This document shows, one piece after another, positions 1-5,808 of a stretch of DNA of 6,536 nt. The DNA is from Collinsella sp. Lineage in GTDB: Bacteria > Actinomycetota > Coriobacteriia > Coriobacteriales > Coriobacteriaceae. Numbering within the stretch: the first letter of the stretch is position 1; each line of letters opens with the position of its first letter. The DNA is taken from positions 1 through 6,536 of the forward strand of contig DXZV01000097.1 of the NCBI GenBank assembly GCA_019419485.1, given 5' to 3'. The notes below the pieces were generated by a model. That model made no database searches. It was not told the DNA's origin and saw only the letters and a program-made list of their open reading frames with translations. The position numbers were made by a program, and so were the translations under genes.

Positions 1-441
1 GTCGCAGCCTACCTGGGCAAGATTCTCGACAAGCAGGCCTTCGACGGCACGGGCCTCATCTACGGTATGGGCCACGCCGTCTACACGCTGAGCGACCCGC
101 GCGCCGAGGTGTGCCGCCGTTACGCGCGCACGCTTGCCGCCAAGAAGGACCTGGGCGATGAGTTCGCGCTCATCGAGCGCATCGAGCGCCTGGCACCGCA
201 GGTGATGCGCGATCACGGCATGACCAAGCCCATCTGCGCCAACATCGACCTGTACACGGGCTTTATCTACAAGATGCTCGGCGTGCCCGAGACACTCTTT
301 ACGCCGCTGTTCGCCGTCGCCCGCATGGCCGGCTGGTCGGCGCACCGCATGGAAGAGCTCTTCTGCGCGCACCGCATCATCCGTCCCGCGTATCGCCCGG
401 TTATCGAGCCGCTGGAGTACAAGCCGCTCGCCGATCGCTAG
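1..441 (+). CDS. gltA: Citrate synthase (citrate/2-methylcitrate synthase family), C-terminal part, cut by window edge
   Basis: Citrate synthase condenses oxaloacetate with acetyl-CoA to citrate in the cytoplasm. The reading frame is open from base 1, so 146 C-terminal residues are visible and the start lies outside the window. The first ATG inside (67) is not a start, because family-conserved sequence continues upstream of it. GMGHAVY (residues 22-28 of the visible part) carries the active-site histidine and is followed by the conserved DPRA. NIDLYTG holds the catalytic aspartate (D83), matching NVDFYSG of the family. FTPLFAVARMAGWSAHRMEE and IRPAYR match the family's C-terminal substrate and CoA-binding region. 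The gene ends at TAG and is followed after 23 nt by a strong terminator. Methylcitrate synthases share these motifs, so the exact substrate cannot be settled from this fragment. Family assignment is firm; the symbol is less so. Confidence 0.9.
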   Translation, partial: VAAYLGKILDKQAFDGTGLIYGMGHAVYTLSDPRAEVCRRYARTLAAKKDLGDEFALIERIERLAPQVMRDHGMTKPICANIDLYTGFIYKMLGVPETLFTPLFAVARMAGWSAHRMEELFCAHRIIRPAYRPVIEPLEYKPLADR

Positions 442-464
442 AACGCGGACCGTTATAGAACCCG

Positions 465-503
465 AGCGTGGCCAGGGCATCACCGCCCTCGGCCACGCTT
501 TTT
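465..503 (+). terminator. Intrinsic terminator after citrate synthase
   Basis: A perfect 9-bp outer stem, AGCGTGGCC (465-473) with GGCCACGCT (491-499), encloses a second 5-bp stem, AGGGC (474-478) with GCCCT (485-489), with a six-base loop and one bulged C. It is followed by TTTTT (499-503). It lies only 25 nt before the next start codon, so the downstream HAD gene has almost no room for a promoter of its own beyond the terminator. That gene must rely on readthrough or on a promoter overlapping the hairpin. Confidence 0.93.
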
Positions 504-528
504 ATGCCAGTAGAAAGGGCTGCATCGA

Positions 529-1371
529 ATGATTGTTTTTTCCGATATGGATGGAACGCTGTTGACGAGTGACAAGCAGATGAGCGACGCCACCTGGGCG
601 ATGCTCGACGAGCTCGCACGTCGCGGCATTGAGTTTGTACCGTGCACGGGACGTCCGCTGTCGGGCATCTTTGAGCCCATCCTCGCCCATCCCGCCGTGC
701 ACTATGCCGTCTGTGCCAATGGCGCCAGCGTCTGGCAGCTCGACGACGATGTGCCCACCGATACCTCGCGCGCCACGCGCATCTTGAGCCGACCGCTCGA
801 TTGCGGCATTGCCCATCGCATCCACCGCATCGCCGCCGGCCACGATGTGACCTTCGATATCTTCGCGGACGGGCAATGCTTCCTCCCCCGCTCGCTCTAC
901 ACGCGCCTGGACGAATTCTGCGGCGGTGACCCCCACATCGCGGCTTCGCTCAAGCGCACACGAACACCGATCGACATGGATATCGACAGCAAGATCGACG
1001 AGGTCGAGACGCTCGAGCGCATCGCCATGTACTGGCACGACCCGGACGATCGCGACGCCATCGCGGCGGAGCTCGACACGCTCGGAGGCATTGAGGTCAC
1101 GCGTTCGTACGCCATGAATATCGAGGTCATGGGCGCGGGCGCTACCAAGGGGACGGCCCTCACGTGGCTATGCGAGCACCTGGGCGAGCGTCTCGCCGAC
1201 GCTTGGGCGTTCGGCGACAACATCAACGACATCCCCATGCTGCAGACAGCGGGCCACGGCATGGCCATGATCAACGGCGAACCCGAAGACCACGAGGCCG
1301 CCGACGCCATCACCGAATACGACAACGACCACGACGGCGTCGCCCGCACCATCATGACCGCCCTCGCCTAG
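529..1371 (+). CDS. Cof-type HAD-superfamily phosphatase (subclass IIB), first copy
   Basis: A 280-residue cytoplasmic HAD hydrolase of the Cof type, which usually dephosphorylates sugar phosphates, nucleotides or cofactors. All four HAD motifs are present. Motif I is SDMDGTLL, with nucleophile D6 and acid/base D8. Motif II is CTGR (T40). Motif III is the TKGTAL lysine (K207). Motif IV is FGDNINDIPML (D230, D234). The stretch between CANGA (62-66) and residue 200 is the type IIB cap. Length is normal for the family. The start is supported by GAAAGGG at 513-519, 9 nt upstream, and by motif I falling at the very N-terminus. The stop TAG (1369-1371) lies inside a copy of the GGGGAC repeat. The substrate cannot be deduced from sequence. 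The gene converges with a second Cof-type gene at 1497-2291. Confidence 0.93.
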   Translation: MIVFSDMDGTLLTSDKQMSDATWAMLDELARRGIEFVPCTGRPLSGIFEPILAHPAVHYAVCANGASVWQLDDDVPTDTSRATRILSRPLDCGIAHRIHRIAAGHDVTFDIFADGQCFLPRSLYTRLDEFCGGDPHIAASLKRTRTPIDMDIDSKIDEVETLERIAMYWHDPDDRDAIAAELDTLGGIEVTRSYAMNIEVMGAGATKGTALTWLCEHLGERLADAWAFGDNINDIPMLQTAGHGMAMINGEPEDHEAADAITEYDNDHDGVARTIMTALA

Positions 1372-1416
1372 TCATTGGGGACGTTCTTAGTCATTGGGTG
1401 TTCTTAAATGACTAGT
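1368..1416 (+). repeat. GGGGAC-core palindromic repeat with a partial tandem duplication
   Basis: The left half-unit TAGTCATTGGGGACGTTCTT (1369-1388) is followed directly by a second, slightly shortened copy, TAGTCATTGGGTGTTCTT (1388-1405), and then the closing arm AATGACTAG (1407-1415). Either left copy can pair with that arm: CTAGTCATT at 1368-1376 gives 9 bp and TAGTCATT at 1388-1395 gives 8 bp. The element begins within the last codon and stop of the upstream HAD gene. No T-run follows, so it is not a standard intrinsic terminator, although a stable 3' hairpin could protect mRNA. A diverged copy of the same unit occurs at the end of ade. Confidence 0.85.
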
Positions 1417-1417
1417 C

Positions 1418-1462
1418 GTTGGGGACACTCTTCGCGAAAAAGCTGCAAGGACTGTCCCCGGC
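1418..1462. repeat. Inverted pair of GGGGACA half-units between the convergent HAD genes
   Basis: GGGGACA at 1421-1427 faces TGTCCCC at 1453-1459. The 7-bp stem extends outward in + strand RNA by two G-U pairs and one G-C pair (1418-1420 with 1460-1462), around a 25-nt loop. The left half directly follows the CTAGTC-type unit and the right half runs into the CTGCCGGCAG palindrome at 1462-1471. This looks like a third, more degraded element of the same family inserted in the gap between the two converging genes. Confidence 0.6.
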
Positions 1463-1464
1463 TG

Positions 1465-1495
1465 CCGGCAGAAAAGGAACGTCCCTAACTGCCGG
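1465..1495 (-). repeat. CCGGCAG-type hairpin with GGGACGTTCC core
   Basis: Arms CCGGCAG (1465-1471) and CTGCCGG (1489-1495) form a perfect 7-bp stem. Read on the - strand, the loop contains TTAGGGACGTTCCTTTT, the same core as the neighbouring repeats in a different outer palindrome. It begins one base after the TAA of the second HAD gene, so it sits at the very 3' end of that mRNA. The hairpin is not followed by a T-run. It may act as a 3'-end stabiliser or weak terminator, but that is inference. Confidence 0.75.
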
Positions 1496-1496
1496 A

Positions 1497-2291
1497 TTAG
1501 GCGAGGCTCTCCAGAACACGGCGAAGTTCCTGCTGGACGGCGTGGTCGCGGTTGCAGCCCACGACGCGATCGGCAACCGCTTTGAGCGCGGGGCGCGCGT
1601 TTTCCATCGCACAGCCCGTGCCGACAAAGCGAATGATCTCGTAGTCGTTCATCGAGTCGCCAAACGCCATGATCTCGTCGCGTCCAATGCCGTAATGCTC
1701 CGCAAGCTGTGCGATGCCCGAGGCCTTCGACACACCGGGCTGCATGGCATCGATCCACGCGTTTCCAGAAGGCGCAAAGGTAAAGAGCTGACCGAGTTCT
1801 CGCTGTAGCACGTACGCACTGTCCATAACGGCACAGTCATCGCAAAAGATACTCGCCTTGATGATATTTACGCTGGGATCGGGCAGTTCCCAAATGCGCT
1901 CGGCATTGGGAAGGTCCTTATCGACCTCGCGTACGAACTTGCACTCGTCATCGAGCAAGAAGGATTTGGTTCGGTCAAAGAGCGCAAGATGCAGATTGGG
2001 AAACGTCGCGACAGCCTGGGCGAGCCTTCGAATCGCCAGGTGCGAATACACCTCACGGTCTACCATTTTGCCGTCGGCGTAGACCTGGGCACCGTTAGCG
2101 GCGACAAAGTCCATCTTGTCGCGAACGGGCGCAAAGAACTCGCACAGGCGATCGTAGCGACGACCTGACGATGCGGCGAAATGCACGCCATGCTCGTGTA
2201 GCGCCAGAATCAGTTCGTAGGTCTCGGGAGGCACCTGGCTGTTTTCGTCAAGCAACGTGCCGTCCATATCGGATGCAATCAGTTTAAACAT
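1497..2291 (-). CDS. Cof-type HAD-superfamily phosphatase (subclass IIB), second copy
   Basis: A 264-residue cytoplasmic HAD hydrolase. Motif I is ASDMDGTLL (D8, D10), motif II is SSGR (S42), motif III is the lysine in VSKASG (K189), and motif IV is FGDSMNDYEI (D212, D216). The cap lies between AANGAQ (64-69) and about residue 180, as in Cof/YidA-like enzymes that act on small phosphorylated metabolites. Length is normal and no catalytic residue is missing. The start is set by motif I at the N-terminus and by AAGGGAG, whose GGGAG ends 7 nt upstream. That ribosome binding site lies in the 3' arm of a long hairpin (2294-2358), which suggests controlled translation. The gene shares only family-level motifs with the copy at 529-1371, so it is not a recent duplicate. 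Substrate unknown. Confidence 0.93.
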   Translation of the reverse strand: MFKLIASDMDGTLLDENSQVPPETYELILALHEHGVHFAASSGRRYDRLCEFFAPVRDKMDFVAANGAQVYADGKMVDREVYSHLAIRRLAQAVATFPNLHLALFDRTKSFLLDDECKFVREVDKDLPNAERIWELPDPSVNIIKASIFCDDCAVMDSAYVLQRELGQLFTFAPSGNAWIDAMQPGVSKASGIAQLAEHYGIGRDEIMAFGDSMNDYEIIRFVGTGCAMENARPALKAVADRVVGCNRDHAVQQELRRVLESLA

Positions 2292-2293
2292 AG

Positions 2294-2358
2294 AAAAGCT
2301 CCCTTCGGGCTTGTTGGAATCGAACGTGTATCCAATTCCAACGTACCCAAAGGGAGCT
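2294..2358 (-). promoter_or_regulatory. Leader hairpin covering the ribosome binding site of the second HAD gene
   Basis: Two 24-nt arms (2358-2335 and 2320-2297, read on the - strand) flank a 14-nt loop. Starting from the base, AGCTCCCTT pairs with AAGGGAGCT (9 bp), then U-G, GGG with CCC, U-G, two mismatches, and GTTGGAAT with ATTCCAAC (8 bp). That gives 22 of 24 positions paired in sense RNA. The two G-U pairs would be C-A mismatches in the opposite strand's RNA, which points to a structure used in this mRNA. TTTT follows (2297-2294), as in an intrinsic terminator, two bases before the ATG. The Shine-Dalgarno AAGGGAG lies in the 3' arm. Its role could be transcription attenuation or masking of translation. 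No known riboswitch or T-box signature was recognised. Confidence 0.65.
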
Positions 2359-2467
2359 CAGGTAAGACTCCGCGGGCGCAAACGTTACAAGGACCTGGCA
2401 AATAGCTCACGCGCACCAGGGGTCCCACATTCGCAGCGCCAGGCAACACGTCAAAGAGTGTCGCAGG
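2359..2467 (-). other. Long untranslated gap between ade and the second HAD gene
   Basis: This stretch has no convincing open frame. On the - strand it offers a TTGACG (2454-2449) as a possible -35 box, but the hexamer 17 nt downstream, AATGTG, is a poor -10, so no promoter is called. Possible small stems exist: CGACAC (2463-2458) with GTGTTG (2449-2444), and GGAC...CTGG with CCAGGTCC between about 2424 and 2390. Together with the hairpin at 2294-2358 these could make a structured leader, but no known RNA family is recognised. Confidence 0.3.
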
Positions 2468-2504
2468 CGACTAGCCGTTTAAGAACGTCCCCGATGACTA
2501 GTCG
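2468..2504 (-). repeat. GGGGAC-core palindromic repeat overlapping the ade stop codon
   Basis: Perfect 7-bp arms CGACTAG and CTAGTCG (2504-2498 and 2474-2468 on the - strand) enclose TCATCGGGGACGTTCTTAAA followed by CGG. The core CTAGTCATCGGGGACGTTC differs from the copy at 1368 by one base. The arm contains the last sense codon of ade (GAC, Asp606) and its TAG stop, so the end of the protein is written by the repeat. No T-run follows the hairpin, so any terminator function is uncertain, and no other ade terminator is visible. Confidence 0.85.
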
Positions 2505-4318
2505 GCGTAGGTGAAGGTTGTGACGTCGAACATGCCCTCGGGGCGGATGCGGAGCGTCGGGATAACCGGCAGGGGCAGGAAGATGATGCCCATGATGGGG
2601 TCGAGCGGCGGCTCGATGCCCATGGCGCGCGCCTTGACCATAAAGTCGTCGTGCTGCGCGGCGACATCCTCGGCCGTGCCTTCGCTCATCAGACCGCCGA
2701 GCGCCAGCGGAATGCGCGCCACGACCTCGCCGTTGCGCACCAGCACGTGACCACCCTGGCCCACAGCCTCAACAGCAGCCATCATATCGGCAGCGTTATC
2801 ACCCACGACGCACACGTTGTGCGAGTCGTGGCCGATCGTGGAGGCAATGGCGCCACCGGTGATGGTGAAGCCACGCACCCAGCCGCGACCGATATGCTTG
2901 CCGACAAGACCCAGGCCCGCAGGGCCATCACCGTCGGCGCCCTCGGCCTGCAGCGACACACCGCGGCCGTGGCGCTCGATCAGCATAATGCGACGCAGGC
3001 CCTCGGCGCTCTCGGGGCGAGCCATACCCGTGATGGCCTTACCCGGCACCACGTCAATCACGGCCTCGCCCGGCTTAAAGGCATAGTCGAATACGTCGAG
3101 CGAAAGCTTCGGCAGCTTAACGGACGCGCGCAGCTCGTCGGCAAGGGCTGCGACCTCGGCCATCTCGGGTGCGATCTCGCCCACAAAGGTGCCGTCCTGC
3201 GCCACCAGAGCACCGGCGGCGTATACGCGATGCGGAGCCGTGGCAAACGTCAGGTCATTGAGCACCAGCAGGTCGGCACGCTTGCCCGGGGCGATGGCGC
3301 CACGCAGTTCGTGCGGGTCGCGGCAGCCGTGATCCAGGCCAAACGCCTCAGCCGTGGAAAGGGACGCCATGGAGATAGCGACCACCGGGTCGATACCGGC
3401 CTCAATCGCCACGCGGCAGGCGTTGTCGATCATGCCGGACGCAAGCGCATCGGAAGGAGCGCGGTCGTCGGTCGCAAAGCAGCAACGGCGGGCACGGGCA
3501 GGATTCTCCAGCAGCATCGGCGACAGGTTGGCCAGGTCATGGCTGCACGTACCCTCGCGCAGCATCACATACATGCCGCGAGACAGCTTGTCGAGTGCCT
3601 CCTCGGGAATCGTCGACTCATGGTCAGCGATAATACCTGCTGCGGCATAGGCGTTGAGGTCCTTGCCGGCAACGAGCGGCGCGTGACCGTCAACCTGCTT
3701 GGACGGCGTCTGGTTGGCAGCGTCGATTCGAGCGCAGGTCTCGGGATCGGCCATAAAGACGCCCGGCAGGTTCATCATCTCGCCCAGGCCAAAGACATCG
3801 CCCGGATGCTCGGCAAAAAACGCCTGCATGTCAGCGGCGGTAATCACAGCGCCTGCTTGCTCATCGGGCAGCGCGGGCACGCACGAGGGCATCATGTACT
3901 TGATGGAAATGGGCGCGCGACGGCCGTCCTCGATCATAAAGCGCAGGCCGTCCAGGCCGGAAACGTTGGCGATCTCGTGGCTGTCGGCAATGGCAGTGGT
4001 GGTACCGCGCGTCGCCGCCATGCGCGCATACTCGGCAGGGCGGATGTTCGAAGACTCGATATGCAAGTGTCCGTCAATAAAACCGGGGGCAAGATAGCGG
4101 CCCTGGCAATCGATGACCTCGGCAGCCTCATACGTACCGGCGGCATCGTCGCGACCATCGTAGAGCACACCGACGATCACGCCATCCTTGACGGCAACGC
4201 TACCGGGCGCCACGCGCTGGCCGTACACATCGACAATCTGTGCGTTGGCAAACAGCGTGTCAACGGGCACACGACCCTCGGCGGCCTCGATCACAGATCT
4301 CATGACCTCAACGGACAT
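2498..4318 (-). CDS. ade: Adenine deaminase
   Basis: Adenine deaminase (EC 3.5.4.2) hydrolyses adenine to hypoxanthine and ammonia in purine salvage; it is a cytoplasmic metalloenzyme of the amidohydrolase superfamily. The 606-residue length fits the Ade family. Visible motifs are PGFIDGHLHIESS (metal ligands H84, H86), ADSHEIANVSG (H114), GLGEMMN (E180), DGHAPLV (H212), ADHES (H233) and FATDDR (D284, catalytic aspartate). The C-terminal domain has TIGHDSHN (495-501) and FLPLPVIPTLR near the end, typical of Ade rather than other amidohydrolases. The start at 4318 is chosen because AAAGGAG lies 5 nt upstream. The frame stays open to an ATG at 4531, but that extension runs through a terminator and a palindrome and has no family similarity. 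The gene has its own leader with a terminator and is separate from tyrS upstream. Confidence 0.96.
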   Translation of the reverse strand: MSVEVMRSVIEAAEGRVPVDTLFANAQIVDVYGQRVAPGSVAVKDGVIVGVLYDGRDDAAGTYEAAEVIDCQGRYLAPGFIDGHLHIESSNIRPAEYARMAATRGTTTAIADSHEIANVSGLDGLRFMIEDGRRAPISIKYMMPSCVPALPDEQAGAVITAADMQAFFAEHPGDVFGLGEMMNLPGVFMADPETCARIDAANQTPSKQVDGHAPLVAGKDLNAYAAAGIIADHESTIPEEALDKLSRGMYVMLREGTCSHDLANLSPMLLENPARARRCCFATDDRAPSDALASGMIDNACRVAIEAGIDPVVAISMASLSTAEAFGLDHGCRDPHELRGAIAPGKRADLLVLNDLTFATAPHRVYAAGALVAQDGTFVGEIAPEMAEVAALADELRASVKLPKLSLDVFDYAFKPGEAVIDVVPGKAITGMARPESAEGLRRIMLIERHGRGVSLQAEGADGDGPAGLGLVGKHIGRGWVRGFTITGGAIASTIGHDSHNVCVVGDNAADMMAAVEAVGQGGHVLVRNGEVVARIPLALGGLMSEGTAEDVAAQHDDFMVKARAMGIEPPLDPIMGIIFLPLPVIPTLRIRPEGMFDVTTFTYAD

Positions 4319-4323
4319 ACATA

Positions 4324-4330
4324 CTCCTTT
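4324..4330 (-). promoter_or_regulatory. ade: Ribosome binding site deciding the ade start
   Basis: AAAGGAG on the - strand, 5 nt before the ATG at 4318. It separates the true start from the in-frame ATG at 4531 and shows that the leader terminator (4339-4374) lies outside the coding region. Confidence 0.85.
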
Positions 4331-4338
4331 AACCGTAG

Positions 4339-4374
4339 AAAAAAGCTGCGGAGCGGACAGGCCTTCACCGCAGC
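4339..4374 (-). terminator. Intrinsic terminator in the ade leader (possible attenuator)
   Basis: On the - strand GCTGCGG (4374-4368) pairs with CCGCAGC (4351-4345), a perfect 7-bp GC-rich stem around 16 nt, followed by TTTTTT (4344-4339). It ends 20 nt before the ade ATG. tyrS already has its own terminator at 4534-4567, so this second one most simply controls entry into ade. A competing pairing is possible between GGCCTCC just upstream (about 4406-4400) and GAAGGCC in the loop (4366-4360), 6 of 7 positions, which could serve as an antiterminator; that is inference. No purine-riboswitch sequence was recognised. Confidence 0.75.
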
Positions 4375-4386
4375 AAACCAATAGCC

Positions 4387-4410
4387 ATTGTATGCCCAAA
4401 AGGAGGCCGC
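4387..4410 (-). promoter_or_regulatory. Weak candidate promoter for ade
   Basis: TACAAT (4392-4387) is a good -10 hexamer. The best partner is TTATCG, 18 nt upstream, which is a poor -35. If used, transcription would start around 4380, only about six bases before the leader terminator. This is the only promoter-like sequence I see between the palindrome and ade. Confidence 0.3.
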
Positions 4411-4444
4411 CGATAACACCCCTTCCGCTTAACGGCACTGCCAA

Positions 4445-4531
4445 ATGATCCCTTGGGGACGGAGGAAAACGGATCACCGGGCCAAACCGACCCCCTCGGT
4501 GATCCGTTTTCCTCCGTCCCCAAGGGATCAT
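4445..4531. repeat. Perfect 35-bp inverted repeat with GGGGACG core
   Basis: Bases 4445-4479 are exactly the reverse complement of 4497-4531, with a 17-nt spacer rich in C. Each arm starts ATGATCCCTTGGGGACGGAG and continues with AAAACGGATCACCG. The TTGGGGACG core matches the repeats at 1368 and 2468, although the outer sequence is different. It sits between the tyrS terminator and the ade leader, touching no gene. Two head-to-head copies of one repeat unit, or one long hairpin element, would both look like this. The outermost ATG creates a false upstream start for ade. Confidence 0.95.
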
Positions 4532-4533
4532 CT

Positions 4534-4567
4534 AAAAAGGCCGCAGTCGGGAATCCCGGCTGCGGCC
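4534..4567 (-). terminator. Intrinsic terminator of tyrS
   Basis: On the - strand GGCCGCAG (4567-4560) pairs with CTGCGGCC (4546-4539). One C-A mismatch follows, then an inner CGGG/CCCG stem closing on ATT. TTTTT follows (4538-4534). It begins 29 nt past the tyrS stop codon. Confidence 0.95.
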
Positions 4568-4596
4568 CTATTGCACATGTTAGGTTGACCTACTTG

Positions 4597-5808
4597 CTAG
4601 ACCAACTTAAAGCCCTTGCGCTTGCCTACGGAGAGGGTGTCGCCCAGCTTGAGGGCGCTGGGGTCGATGTTGTAGCTCTTGGGAGCCACGGCCTTGCCAT
4701 TGATCTTGACGCCGCCGCCGTCGATGTCGCGACGGGCCTGGCCGGCGCTGGCCGAAAGGCCCAGGTCCTTGAGCAGACCGGCGAGGTAGATCTGGCCCTC
4801 GTCGTTAACAGTCAGCTCAACATGCTTCTCGGGGAAGTCGGCGAGCTGGCCCTCCTTGAACACGCGGTCGAACTCGGCCTGAGCCTCGTCGCCGGCACCG
4901 GCGCCGTGGTAGGTGTCGCACAGGTCGCGGCCCAGAGCGCGCTTGAGCTCATAGGGATCGGCGGAACCGTCAGCCAGGGCGGCGTCAATCTTGTCGACCT
5001 CGGCCGGGGTGAGCGAGCTCGCCAGGCGGTAGTACTTACCGATCATCTCGTCGGGGATGGACATGGTCTTGCCGAACATATCCTTGGGCGTATCGGTCAG
5101 GCCGATGTAGTTACCGTAGGACTTGGACATCTTACGGACGCCATCGGTGCCCTCGAGCAGCGGCATGGTGAGCGCGATCTGGGGCTCCATGCCCATCTTC
5201 TCCATGAGCTCACGGCCGGCGAGCAGGTTGAAGAGCTGATCGGTGCCGCCCATTTCCACGTCGGCCTTGATCTGCACGGAGTCGTAAGCCTGCATCACGG
5301 GATACAGGAACTCATGCAGGGCGATCGGCGTCTGGGACTGGTAGCGCTTGGTAAAGTCGTCGCGCTCGAGAATACGGGCGACGGTGAACTTGGAGCACAC
5401 CTGCAGCAGGCCGGCCAGATCCATCGACAAGATCCAGTCGCCGTTGTGCACGATGGTGGTCTTCTCGGGGTCCAGGATCTTCATGGCCTGGCTCACGTAG
5501 GTCTCGGCGTTGGCCTCGATCTGCTCCTGCGAAAGCTGCGGACGCGTGGAGTTCTTGCCCGAGGGATCGCCGATCAGCGCGGTGCCGTTGCCGATGATGA
5601 GGGTGACGTTGTGGCCCAGGTCCTGGAACTGGCGCATCTTGCGCAGCGGCACGGCATGGCCCAGGTGCAGGTCGGGGCTGGTGGGATCGACGCCGAGCTT
5701 GATGTTGAGGGGCTCGCCCTTCTCAAGCTTCTTGCGAAGGTCGGCCTCGGGAACGATCTGCGCGGCGCCCGAGGTGATGATACGCATTTGCTCGTCAACA
5801 GACAGCAT
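4597..5808 (-). CDS. tyrS: Tyrosyl-tRNA synthetase
   Basis: A class I aminoacyl-tRNA synthetase that activates tyrosine with ATP and charges tRNA-Tyr in the cytoplasm. The protein has 403 residues, normal for the family. The catalytic Rossmann domain carries the HIGH-type signature HLGH (48-51) within DPTSPDLHLGHAVPL, and the second signature KMSKS (226-230). GGTDQ (187-191) lies in the tyrosine-binding region. An S4-type RNA-binding domain occupies about 340-403 (GLSASAGQARRDIDGGGVKING). The HLGH plus KMSKS combination marks the second bacterial TyrRS group rather than the KFGKT type. The start at 5808 is preceded by AAAAGGAGG with 7 nt spacing; the frame is open 32 codons further, but that part has no family similarity and no better ribosome site. 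It lies 96 nt after the U32 gene and ends at its own terminator. The leader is too short for a T-box. Confidence 0.98.
   Translation of the reverse strand: MLSVDEQMRIITSGAAQIVPEADLRKKLEKGEPLNIKLGVDPTSPDLHLGHAVPLRKMRQFQDLGHNVTLIIGNGTALIGDPSGKNSTRPQLSQEQIEANAETYVSQAMKILDPEKTTIVHNGDWILSMDLAGLLQVCSKFTVARILERDDFTKRYQSQTPIALHEFLYPVMQAYDSVQIKADVEMGGTDQLFNLLAGRELMEKMGMEPQIALTMPLLEGTDGVRKMSKSYGNYIGLTDTPKDMFGKTMSIPDEMIGKYYRLASSLTPAEVDKIDAALADGSADPYELKRALGRDLCDTYHGAGAGDEAQAEFDRVFKEGQLADFPEKHVELTVNDEGQIYLAGLLKDLGLSASAGQARRDIDGGGVKINGKAVAPKSYNIDPSALKLGDTLSVGKRKGFKLV

Noticed and set aside
502..1355. - strand open frames opposite the first HAD gene
   Set aside because: They overlap each other and the intact HAD gene and show no ribosome sites or recognisable motifs.
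1419..1808. + strand frame starting in the repeat cluster and entering the second HAD gene
   Set aside because: It is antisense to an intact HAD gene and starts in repeat sequence; there is no independent support.
2297..2358. Possible tRNA or T-box in the leader of the second HAD gene (GTTCGATTCC resembles a T-arm)
   Set aside because: There is no full cloverleaf, no anticodon arm of the right size and no T-box antiterminator sequence; it is better explained as a simple long hairpin.
1497..2500. Second HAD gene as a composite mobile unit bounded by inverted GGGGAC repeats
   Set aside because: The bounding copies are different arm types, no transposase is present, and the gene has normal composition; independent repeat insertions explain it more simply.
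2651..4384. 577-codon open frame on the + strand opposite ade
   Set aside because: It lies antisense to a clearly real Ade protein; the His/Arg/Gly-rich product matches no family I know and arises from the codon bias of ade.
1368..4531. CRISPR array suggested by recurring GGGGAC repeats
   Set aside because: The repeats are irregularly spaced, differ in orientation and outer sequence, and lack uniform spacers or cas genes.
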